Below, piece by piece: positions 33,471 through 43,200 of a stretch of DNA of 64,000 nucleotides. Made by a program: the position numbers and the translations under genes. Position 1 is the stretch's first letter. Each line of letters begins with the position of its first letter. Below the pieces are notes generated by a model. The model ran no database searches and had not been told where the DNA came from. It was given only the letters and a program-made list of their open reading frames with translations. This DNA is from Atopsyche davidsoni. Its lineage: Eukaryota > Arthropoda > Insecta > Trichoptera > Hydrobiosidae. Location of the stretch: the NCBI GenBank assembly GCA_022113835.1, contig JAILWY010000024.1, forward strand, positions 3,166,501 to 3,230,500. The letters run 5' to 3'.

Positions 33471-34177
33471 TATCGTAAATCTTATGAACCCTGTACGGAT
33501 GAAAAATGCAAAAAAATGTAAATTATGACTATCTGTTACAAAAACTTGCAGTTTTTCATTGTCTTACCAAATCAAATGCTTTGCACTTGCACGAATGACA
33601 AGTTAAACTCGAAATTTCAAACAAAGTTTTTTTATTTGTTTAAACTACCATACTTTGATTTTTCAAACACCACATGCAACAATATGGTGAATTCAGATCC
33701 AGTCGCGTGCCCGCCGTGAATATTATATCCGCGAGCTTCCATATTGGATTCCCCGTCTCCTGGGGTGATTGAGTTGGCGCCTCCGCTGCAGCTTTCGGGG
33801 AATCCAATTCTGGAAATCGGCACGGAGACGCCGTCGCATCCAGATTCTGTGCCGAGAGCACTTGATGCGATTTATTTCATATTTCTTCAGGGATTCCTCC
33901 CAAGCAAAGTACAGCCAGACACATGCCATTGTAAATCATATTTAATTATCGAGAAACTACAGTGATATATCGTCTTTTTCCATCGTTTAATCAATTGGCG
34001 TGACGACAGTATCAAATAATCAAAGAAAAAATTATTTTATGGGAAAATACATATTAAAAGGATTTAAAAGACTAATTTAGTTTTATTTAAAAATCTGAGA
34101 TTAATAAGATTTTCAATAAATTAAAAGACTAAAATACTGCAATCGGCCATTTTGACTGAAACACCAATGACAGCGCA

Positions 34178-34270
34178 TGACGTCACGCCTCAATATACAA
34201 CTCAAATTGTAAACAAACTTCGATGCAAACACAATGCCATGCATGACAGTTGAGATGAGGCGTGACGTCA
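34178..34270. repeat. Inverted repeat with TGACGTCA in each arm
   Basis: TGACGTCACGCCTCA (34,178-34,192) and TGAGGCGTGACGTCA (34,256-34,270) are perfect inverted repeats of 15 bases around a 63-base centre. Each arm includes the cAMP-response-element palindrome TGACGTCA. The structure abuts the dispersed repeat at 34,285 and may be part of the same transposon. Confidence 0.75.
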
Positions 34271-34284
34271 GAGCGGACGCCATG

Positions 34285-34442
34285 ACACCTGCGAGCTTTT
34301 TCGCGCGCTATCGAAAAAATATTATAAAAATGGCATTAAACTTCGTTAAACTCTAGTTTATTACCGAAATAAAGTTTTTTTCGTAAATAGTAAACGTGTA
34401 CCCTCATTACGGAAGAGGATTTCAAAATCTTTCGTCATGCCA
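34285..34442. repeat. Dispersed repeat, copy 2
   Basis: Same sequence and orientation as 1-164, with few differences. No Tigger-like coding sequence follows it here. Confidence 0.8.
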
Positions 34443-34944
34443 ATTGTGTTTTCTGCCCGTCGAGGCACTCTCGATTGAATTATTGAATGCTTCAAATGAA
34501 CCTTCATATATGCTACAGTTAATATATCAAAAAAATATATATTAATGCTTCCTCACATGGGTAATAAAAAGCCTACCTTTTTGGTAATTCGGGTAGTTTT
34601 TAAAGACTTGTGTGGATATGTAAATAATTGAACTTATCTCGACCGCTCTTAAAGCGCGCGTCAAAAATAACACAGCAACCCTCTTCCCCGGCAGCTCGAA
34701 AATTACAACCCCCCCCCATTCGGTAAATATGTTTTCCTCGTCCTAAACAACCCCTTTCAGCGTGTGTACTCCAGTATTAGGCAAAGTTAGCTCCGTTATT
34801 TAATTACCTTCGACTGGACCAAGGCCAGGATTACATTTCACCAATTTAACGTACAACAGATCCACGGCAAAGTTCGCAGCTCGCTTCGCTCATCGATAGC
34901 TTCAAAGTTTAGGTGGTTCGCCGTCTAGTTATTATTAACACTTC

Positions 34945-34992
34945 AGCCAGCGGTCGGGGTGTTTCGGTCTCGGTACTGAGGCCATCTTTATA
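34945..34992 (-). ncRNA. Decayed hammerhead-like motif
   Basis: On the minus strand, AAGATGGCCTC, a six-base loop AGTACC, then GAGACCGAAAC. The GGCCTC and GAGACC segments pair at five of six positions and are followed by the invariant-type GAAAC. The expected CUGANGA core is only partly kept (TAAAGA). It has the same overall layout as 24,085 and 54,061. Activity is unlikely. Confidence 0.25.
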
Positions 34993-36469
34993 TCATTTCC
35001 AGAAGTAAATACGCTGATTATGCCGTGTGGGAAAGCTACTGAAAGCTTTCGTTCAAAAGCTCACACTACCGACTTTACTGTGTTAAAAATATGACCGCGT
35101 CCTTGTCTGCTGATTGTTTCTGTTTGACTTTACTTGTATTATGACGTGTACGCATTGATACCTGTGTCACCTGCTGCGTGTTTAGTGTTTTTTTTACAGC
35201 TTTTACGTTTTCCTTTATTTTTCATTTAGGCGGTGATAGAAAAGGAGTGCTGAAAAAACGCGAATTTCGCTGCGATCTTGGATCGGAAATATTCAGAGGT
35301 ACAAACCGGGCGTTAGGGTATTTATTTAATTAACTTAACTCGAATAATCCAAGTGTGCTCCCGGGACCGCCCCCCCCCCTCTCCCCTCGAACCTCCGCCA
35401 AACACGGGTTACTCCAATTAATTATATTATTTATATTAGTTGTTGATATTTTAGGAAATCTCTCCCCGAGGGAGAGCACTTGGAGCGGAATTATCATCCA
35501 GTTGAAGTAACACACAACATGTGTTCGCAATTGGTTTTTTGGCAGATAAATACTTGGGACTCGCGCGACTTTGTTAATGTACAAAAATATTTTTTTTTAA
35601 TATAAATATTCTTCTCACTCTCGTTAGTCTGTAAAATCAGCTGCAGTAGGCTGTATTTGATATTTCACCAATCTCCTCTGAGAATAGTTTGATTGAACTC
35701 GGCGAAGGCTGAAATCAATGTATCACCATTGAATTGAATATTTTTTTAAATCAATAAATTCGCATTTTTCAGTGTAAGGTTATGTGTAGCAAATAGTATA
35801 TTTATTTAATTGATCAAGTCTTTTTTTTTTGCAGTAGTTAAAATACTTTTAAAACTTCAAATACTTCATGCATGTATTCTTGAGTTTAAAAAAGTTAAAA
35901 AAAAAATTAACGTCTATTTAACTAAGCGAAGACGCAAATTCACCAATTGTTATGATTTTAATAAATAGTATAATTTAATATATATTCAGCGCTGTGCAGT
36001 TCATACAAGGAATAAAGCATTGCTTGCCCTAAAATAAATATAAAGCAATTAAAACGCACCAGTTGTTGCATTTTTCAGTGAGGTAATTACAGTTGATTGT
36101 TCAATTAGTAGTCTACTGTAAACACCCCTTTATATTGAAGGCTCTCAGGGAAGCCGTTTAAAAGTTTCGCGAGTATTTATTCCACTTGCTTGCTCTCGTG
36201 TCACACATCACAAACAACTTAGTATCATCAACTTAGTATGTATATTTCCTACACATGTACACACACACGCACACACACATTTTAAGGAATGTTAAATATA
36301 TATTTACATATAATAATTATCATTGTGAACAAATTAAACAATTTTCAGTTTAAAAGATGACGAGCGGTGCATTATTTGCTAACCAGACTGCACGCCGCTA
36401 CAATGCAGTAATACTTTCCCTCGCGGTTAAATATCGATAAATAATTTATCGCAGGCAATTTTGAGGCAA

Positions 36470-36615
36470 ACTGCGTTCACAATTAATTATATTAATGAGA
36501 CTTTAATGGGTTTTGAAATAAATGATTGAATTAGTTAATTACGGCCGGCTTCACGGGCTAATGACCGTCATGGTGCCGCTGAATGCTAATTATTGTATAC
36601 GAAGCTGCTTTTTTC
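36470..36615. promoter_or_regulatory. Candidate regulatory block with homeodomain-type sites
   Basis: Several TAATTA or ATTAAT cores (for example CAATTAATTATATTAATGAG at 36,480 and GAATTAGTTAATTACGG at 36,530) lie next to a GC-richer segment, GGCTTCACGGGCTAATGACC. Dense TAATTA cores are expected in homeodomain-controlled enhancers, but also occur by chance in AT-rich DNA. Confidence 0.25.
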
Positions 36616-36659
36616 GAAGGAACGAAGCAGTTTCAATTTAATATTATTTTTGTATACAT

Positions 36660-36850
36660 TATTTCAATTATTTAAAAATGATTAAAGAAACTCTCAAGAA
36701 AATATTATCGTGATTTGTGTGGGATTCGAACCCACATCCCCAAGCTTACATGGCCGGTGTATTACCAATTATACCAACGAATCACTAGGTACTTGGCAAG
36801 AATTTTTAACTATCATATCCTATAAGTGAAACAATGTACTTATTATGCCA
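36660..36850 (-). mobile_element. tRNA-bearing TIR element, copy F
   Basis: On the minus strand, 36,785-36,710 is the tRNA-like module, followed by CGATAATATTTTCTTGAGAG and the family tail to about 36,660. Upstream, TTCATTTATAGGATATGATA is a diverged version of the block preceding the module in other copies. Both termini are missing. This copy has the best tRNA-like sequence. Confidence 0.6.
36712..36783 (-). tRNA. tRNA-Thr(UGU)-like sequence inside a repeat, probably not a functional tRNA gene
   Basis: The minus strand folds as a cloverleaf. The acceptor GATTCGT pairs with ACAAATC except for one mismatch, D stem GTAT pairs with ATAC around loop AATTGGTA, and T stem GTGGG pairs with CCCAC around TTCGAAT. 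The A-box-like TGGTATAATTGG and the B box GGTTCGAATCC are good. The anticodon loop CATGTAA would give UGU (threonine), but its stem CCGGC/GCTTG has poor pairs. Because five related copies sit in transposons in this window, this is best read as a repeat-borne tRNA derivative. Confidence 0.4.
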
Positions 36851-37220
36851 ATTAAATATTTAAAAAAATGTATTCAATTATCAATCAATAAAAAACCTGT
36901 ATAAGCAAAATCGTACTTCCTGTGAGACGGTCTTCACAAAAATCAATAATATATTTCGCATTTTTGTTTTGTATTATGACTAGTTTCGTCAGCTTACCAC
37001 GTTGGTATTTTTAAACAAAGTTGTGATTTGTGAATTGTAAGTAAGTAAAAGATAAATTGTTTATTAGAGAAAGATAGATCTAGTAATCAATATCTCTCTT
37101 TTTATCAATTAGCCTCTCGGTTGAACAAAAATCTTTTGTTACCACTTCGCACTCCGTAACACTACAGAAATCTCAAGGTCATATAGTGTCTTGAATGTTG
37201 TGATTATTTTTTTTTTAATT

Positions 37221-38880
37221 TTCGCACCCAGTATATTAAATATAAAGACGTAAGAAACCGCGTCGCAGGAAAAATCTTAAGCAACCCGGTTTTGCTGAAA
37301 TTAGTAGCTTCGGACGCCCTCGGCAGATTAGGGCGACGCCAGGATAATGGGAGGGATTCCTGGAGACGTCACTTAGTCGCCGGGCCAGTGCACAGCCATG
37401 CAGGCCATCCGTCTTCCCAGTCTCCAGCGCCCCGGGGAAACAATCACCCCCCCCGACCCCCGGAGCCTTCGGGCTTCTCGGGGAGGGATACATGCCTCGC
37501 ATTACGTTTACGTCATGCTTACGTCTTTATGCGGTTCCACCGATGCTAATTTTCACCGACCGAAAGAAAAAAAAAAACGCTTTTTCCAAATATGTGAGAT
37601 ATTAATTTTTTCACTGATTTTATGCTAACGCGCATGTCGCATGTCGTCAATTAGTAGTGACGTGAAATTAATACCGAAATCGGACATATTCTCCGTAACT
37701 TTTTTCATGTTTAAGCTTTAAGCGTTAAAAATACTGTGCTACGCATAAAAATCAGTTTTCGTCGTTTTATATGAAAAAAATAATAACAAATAGGGTCAAT
37801 AATTAAAAAAAAAAAAAAAACAATATATATATATTTATACGATTTTAAGGCTTTATTGTACCTGTTGATGTTGTGAAATCAAACTTATACGGAATTTTCA
37901 GGTTAGCATAAAAAATGATGATTCATGCTGACTGAAATTTTTTATCTTATAATGTAATTACTTTTAGAAAACACTTATAATTCTGTCAGATTTTTTTAGC
38001 GGAAATATACATGCATACGAATAATTGTGATTTATCATAAAAAAAATAATAATTTACATTTACCTTGATTACTTAATTTCACCTCCACAGGTTTATGTGC
38101 GCTGTACGCGTGAAAAGACAAATAAAACGCAATAGATTGTAAATTATATGCCAGTTTCTTTACCGTATCAAAATTTCACAAAACACACACCGACTTGACT
38201 TTCCCCTGTAGTCGCGGCGCGCCACCGATGTTTACTTGTCGAAAAATCTACAGAGCGTAATAATATACAGGGCGGTCCATTTATAGGTTCAGGTGCTGTT
38301 TATGTGAATAAATTAAGCGGGTTTTTGCGTAAATTTGAATAAAAAAAGCCTCCCCCGGCAGTGTCTCGCTGTATCTGGATGGAGTCGGAGGTCGTTAGCC
38401 TTAATTTGCGACTCGGCACTTAGTCTCCGGACTCGAAGAATTGCGACGCGGAGTGTGAAGAGACAGATTTAAGAAGAGAAATCATCTCGTCTTTGTGATT
38501 CTACAAGCTCACACTTTTTTATGATATCTACCAGCCTTTGATAATCTAAACGTGGGGGGTTTTTAGCACCGTTTCTGTTGAGCAGGTGGCCGCAAGTAGA
38601 GGATTGAATAATATAGTTGTTGATTCAGCATATTATATAGCTATTTAAAACTTTGGATATCACAACATTTTTGACTCGTTTATATATATATATATATATA
38701 TATGAAAATAAAAATTTAATCATTGTTAAAAACACACTCTTGCTACCGATAACGCTTGACATGCTTTCGCCACCTTTCAACCTGAAGCGTCGAAATATAT
38801 TCCATATTAGTATGAGAAATTAATATTCCTTTCTTATGTCGATATGGATTTTATAATCAATTTAAAGTTTATCGCCGTTT
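37221..38880. other. No gene recognised; includes low-complexity runs
   Basis: A GC-richer segment (37,260-37,550) is bracketed by AAAGACGTAAG (37,243) and CTTACGTCTTT (37,518), an 11-base inverted repeat that may mark an old DNA element. A 16-A run lies near 37,805 and an (AT)n run at 38,682-38,703. Around 38,270, TACAGGGCGGTCCATTTATA resembles one end of a CAGGGTG-type MITE without partner. Confidence 0.35.
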
Positions 38881-38885
38881 CATGC

Positions 38886-39064
38886 TATACAGGGTGTGTA
38901 ACGCAAGCAATCTTGCTCCCCCCTTTCGTGCGAAACTTTTTAATAAAGACTCGAAACTTCGCCGAGGAGCTCCGCGGGGATGACGTCACATCCATTGTGC
39001 GCGCTCCCGAAGCAGAAAATTATTCCGCAGGAACGCCGGCTCACACAATACACCACCCTGTATA
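38886..39064. mobile_element. Small MITE with TATACAGGGTG ends
   Basis: TATACAGGGTG (38,886-38,896) and CACCCTGTATA (39,054-39,064) are perfect inverted repeats at the ends of a 179-bp GC-richer unit containing TGACGTCA at 38,981-38,988. CAGGGTG...CACCCTG ends with TA next to them are common in insect Tc1/mariner-derived MITEs. A 75-codon frame across it is not meaningful. Confidence 0.6.
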
Positions 39065-39427
39065 TAAATAATATATCCATCCATATGGAGATTGCCCAAG
39101 TTTTGAAAGTTGAATTCATTTTTTGAATTTTTTTTTCGCATTTTTGAGCTCTAGATAAACTTTTCGTATGATCATTTCTGACGACAAGTGCAATGCAATA
39201 GCAGTATCTCTCGCCCTACAAATAAATGCATTGTAAATATATATATATATACTTAAAAAATAAAATACGACGAGCATCTGAATATCATCTCGTGTAATAG
39301 ACTTTGGAAGGAAAAATATCAGTGATAAAAAAAAACGCACGCAAACGCCATCATCACGTTTTCAAATTCGAATTCATTCAACGTTCCGTTCTAAAATCAA
39401 ACATTATTCCGGCCGCGCCCCTCCCCT

Positions 39428-39720
39428 CCCCCCCCCCCCCCCCCCGCCCCGCGCTGCGGTGCCCCCGGCTTGATTCCTCGTTTAAAACACTTGAAGATGA
39501 CGGCGGGGCGCGGAGAGTGCGGGGAGAGGGGGGGGGGGCGTAATGAACTCTTCATCCGCTGCAAATTTGAATTATAGCCGTTTCCCGTTCCGGCGACTCT
39601 TCCGGGACATGTTTTCAAATTTGGAATTCCATTTGACTTGTCCTTGGTTTTTTTTTTTTTTTAAATTCTCCGATTAATCAGATGCGATCGCTTTCTGCAG
39701 AACCCCCCCCCCCCCCCCCC
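39428..39720. repeat. Two poly-C tracts
   Basis: C runs at 39,428-39,445 and 39,703-39,720 flank a GC-rich patch with a G run at 39,531-39,538. Homopolymers of this length are prone to sequencing error. Confidence 0.85.
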
Positions 39721-39960
39721 TCATTGGGCATTAAGATTATTACTGTTGAACATTCAATAAATCGCATTTTTGCCAATTATTTTATACTTTATTTATTGTA
39801 TGCATGCCAGTCTTGACTATAGGGCCAAGTAATACCTTTCATGATTTAACCGATATAGTACGATGACGACAGGTGACCGGGATCGATAGTAACTCGACTG
39901 AACAATAAGATGTGATCTCCGACTGCCTGAAGAAAATATTTTTTCAATTCAGTTATTGTC

Positions 39961-39989
39961 CATTAACGTGAGCTTTTTTTTGTTTTCAG
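39961..39989 (+). promoter_or_regulatory. 3' splice site (acceptor) before the array exon
   Basis: CATTAAC (39,961-39,967) resembles a branch site. It is followed by CTTTTTTTTGTTTTCAG with AG at 39,988-39,989, a strong polypyrimidine tract and acceptor with no AG in between. The next base begins the GC-rich exon that holds the start codon at 40,168. Confidence 0.65.
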
Positions 39990-40251
39990 GTGTCTGAATC
40001 GACGAGGATATTTTTCAAGGGCAATTGAAGAGTGCGCGCGAGCCGAGTGCCAGATTGGGAACCGGAAGTGCGAGCCGAGTCGGTTTCGTGGGCGGCGACG
40101 GCGGCAGCGGGCGGGGGCGCGATGAGCGCGGCATGAGGCACGCGGCGGGGCGGCGCCGCTAGGGCGCATGTCCCAGGCCAGGCGGCTGGTGCAGGCGCTG
40201 AGGGGGCGCGCCTCCTGCGCCAGCCTCGTCAACGCCTCGGACCACCACAAG
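39990..40251 (+). CDS. Predicted exon with start codon; N-terminal 28 codons at 40,168-40,251 of an unidentified protein
   Basis: Between the acceptor at 39,988 and a GTAACC donor at 40,252 lies a 262-base GC-rich exon. Two short upstream frames (40,122-40,136 and 40,133-40,162) precede the ATG at 40,168. An in-frame stop at 40,123-40,125 excludes an earlier start. The coding part is exactly 28 codons, MSQARRLVQALR...SLVNASDHHK, ending in phase 0 with AAG just before GT. Read on, the intron gives Val-Thr-stop. I do not recognise the protein; an Arg/Ala-rich start is compatible with many cytoplasmic or membrane-associated proteins. The exon's 3' part is unit 1 of the 51-unit array, so equivalent start and donor pairs recur every 178 bases. 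Exon status is inferred from splice signals and has no transcript support here. Confidence 0.5.
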
Positions 40252-43200
40252 GTAACCTAATCTACTCTGACTAGACGCCACACTACTCGCGATGCCGCCC
40301 TGAGCGCGGCATGAGGCACGCGGCGGGGCGGCGCCGCTAGGGCGCATGTCCCAGGCCAGGCGGCTGGTGCAGGCGCTGAGGGGGCGCGCCTCCTGCGCCA
40401 GCCTCGTCAACGCCTCGGACCACCACAAGGTAACCTAATCTACTCTGACTAGACGCCACACTACTCGCGATGCCGCCCTGAGCGCGGCATGAGGCACGCG
40501 GCGGGGCGGCGCCGCTAGGGCGCATGTCCCAGGCCAGGCGGCTGGTGCAGGCGCTGAGGGGGCGCGCCTCCTGCGCCAGCCTCGTCAACGCCTCGGACCA
40601 CCACAAGGTAACCTAATCTACTCTGACTAGACGCCACACTACTCGCGATGCCGCCCTGAGCGCGGCATGAGGCACGCGGCGGGGCGGCGCCGCTAGGGCG
40701 CATGTCCCAGGCCAGGCGGCTGGTGCAGGCGCTGAGGGGGCGCGCCTCCTGCGCCAGCCTCGTCAACGCCTCGGACCACCACAAGGTAACCTAATCTACT
40801 CTGACTAGACGCCACACTACTCGCGATGCCGCCCTGAGCGCGGCATGAGGCACGCGGCGGGGCGGCGCCGCTAGGGCGCATGTCCCAGGCCAGGCGGCTG
40901 GTGCAGGCGCTGAGGGGGCGCGCCTCCTGCGCCAGCCTCGTCAACGCCTCGGACCACCACAAGGTAACCTAATCTACTCTGACTAGACGCCACACTACTC
41001 GCGATGCCGCCCTGAGCGCGGCATGAGGCACGCGGCGGGGCGGCGCCGCTAGGGCGCATGTCCCAGGCCAGGCGGCTGGTGCAGGCGCTGAGGGGGCGCG
41101 CCTCCTGCGCCAGCCTCGTCAACGCCTCGGACCACCACAAGGTAACCTAATCTACTCTGACTAGACGCCACACTACTCGCGATGCCGCCCTGAGCGCGGC
41201 ATGAGGCACGCGGCGGGGCGGCGCCGCTAGGGCGCATGTCCCAGGCCAGGCGGCTGGTGCAGGCGCTGAGGGGGCGCGCCTCCTGCGCCAGCCTCGTCAA
41301 CGCCTCGGACCACCACAAGGTAACCTAATCTACTCTGACTAGACGCCACACTACTCGCGATGCCGCCCTGAGCGCGGCATGAGGCACGCGGCGGGGCGGC
41401 GCCGCTAGGGCGCATGTCCCAGGCCAGGCGGCTGGTGCAGGCGCTGAGGGGGCGCGCCTCCTGCGCCAGCCTCGTCAACGCCTCGGACCACCACAAGGTA
41501 ACCTAATCTACTCTGACTAGACGCCACACTACTCGCGATGCCGCCCTGAGCGCGGCATGAGGCACGCGGCGGGGCGGCGCCGCTAGGGCGCATGTCCCAG
41601 GCCAGGCGGCTGGTGCAGGCGCTGAGGGGGCGCGCCTCCTGCGCCAGCCTCGTCAACGCCTCGGACCACCACAAGGTAACCTAATCTACTCTGACTAGAC
41701 GCCACACTACTCGCGATGCCGCCCTGAGCGCGGCATGAGGCACGCGGCGGGGCGGCGCCGCTAGGGCGCATGTCCCAGGCCAGGCGGCTGGTGCAGGCGC
41801 TGAGGGGGCGCGCCTCCTGCGCCAGCCTCGTCAACGCCTCGGACCACCACAAGGTAACCTAATCTACTCTGACTAGACGCCACACTACTCGCGATGCCGC
41901 CCTGAGCGCGGCATGAGGCACGCGGCGGGGCGGCGCCGCTAGGGCGCATGTCCCAGGCCAGGCGGCTGGTGCAGGCGCTGAGGGGGCGCGCCTCCTGCGC
42001 CAGCCTCGTCAACGCCTCGGACCACCACAAGGTAACCTAATCTACTCTGACTAGACGCCACACTACTCGCGATGCCGCCCTGAGCGCGGCATGAGGCACG
42101 CGGCGGGGCGGCGCCGCTAGGGCGCATGTCCCAGGCCAGGCGGCTGGTGCAGGCGCTGAGGGGGCGCGCCTCCTGCGCCAGCCTCGTCAACGCCTCGGAC
42201 CACCACAAGGTAACCTAATCTACTCTGACTAGACGCCACACTACTCGCGATGCCGCCCTGAGCGCGGCATGAGGCACGCGGCGGGGCGGCGCCGCTAGGG
42301 CGCATGTCCCAGGCCAGGCGGCTGGTGCAGGCGCTGAGGGGGCGCGCCTCCTGCGCCAGCCTCGTCAACGCCTCGGACCACCACAAGGTAACCTAATCTA
42401 CTCTGACTAGACGCCACACTACTCGCGATGCCGCCCTGAGCGCGGCATGAGGCACGCGGCGGGGCGGCGCCGCTAGGGCGCATGTCCCAGGCCAGGCGGC
42501 TGGTGCAGGCGCTGAGGGGGCGCGCCTCCTGCGCCAGCCTCGTCAACGCCTCGGACCACCACAAGGTAACCTAATCTACTCTGACTAGACGCCACACTAC
42601 TCGCGATGCCGCCCTGAGCGCGGCATGAGGCACGCGGCGGGGCGGCGCCGCTAGGGCGCATGTCCCAGGCCAGGCGGCTGGTGCAGGCGCTGAGGGGGCG
42701 CGCCTCCTGCGCCAGCCTCGTCAACGCCTCGGACCACCACAAGGTAACCTAATCTACTCTGACTAGACGCCACACTACTCGCGATGCCGCCCTGAGCGCG
42801 GCATGAGGCACGCGGCGGGGCGGCGCCGCTAGGGCGCATGTCCCAGGCCAGGCGGCTGGTGCAGGCGCTGAGGGGGCGCGCCTCCTGCGCCAGCCTCGTC
42901 AACGCCTCGGACCACCACAAGGTAACCTAATCTACTCTGACTAGACGCCACACTACTCGCGATGCCGCCCTGAGCGCGGCATGAGGCACGCGGCGGGGCG
43001 GCGCCGCTAGGGCGCATGTCCCAGGCCAGGCGGCTGGTGCAGGCGCTGAGGGGGCGCGCCTCCTGCGCCAGCCTCGTCAACGCCTCGGACCACCACAAGG
43101 TAACCTAATCTACTCTGACTAGACGCCACACTACTCGCGATGCCGCCCTGAGCGCGGCATGAGGCACGCGGCGGGGCGGCGCCGCTAGGGCGCATGTCCC

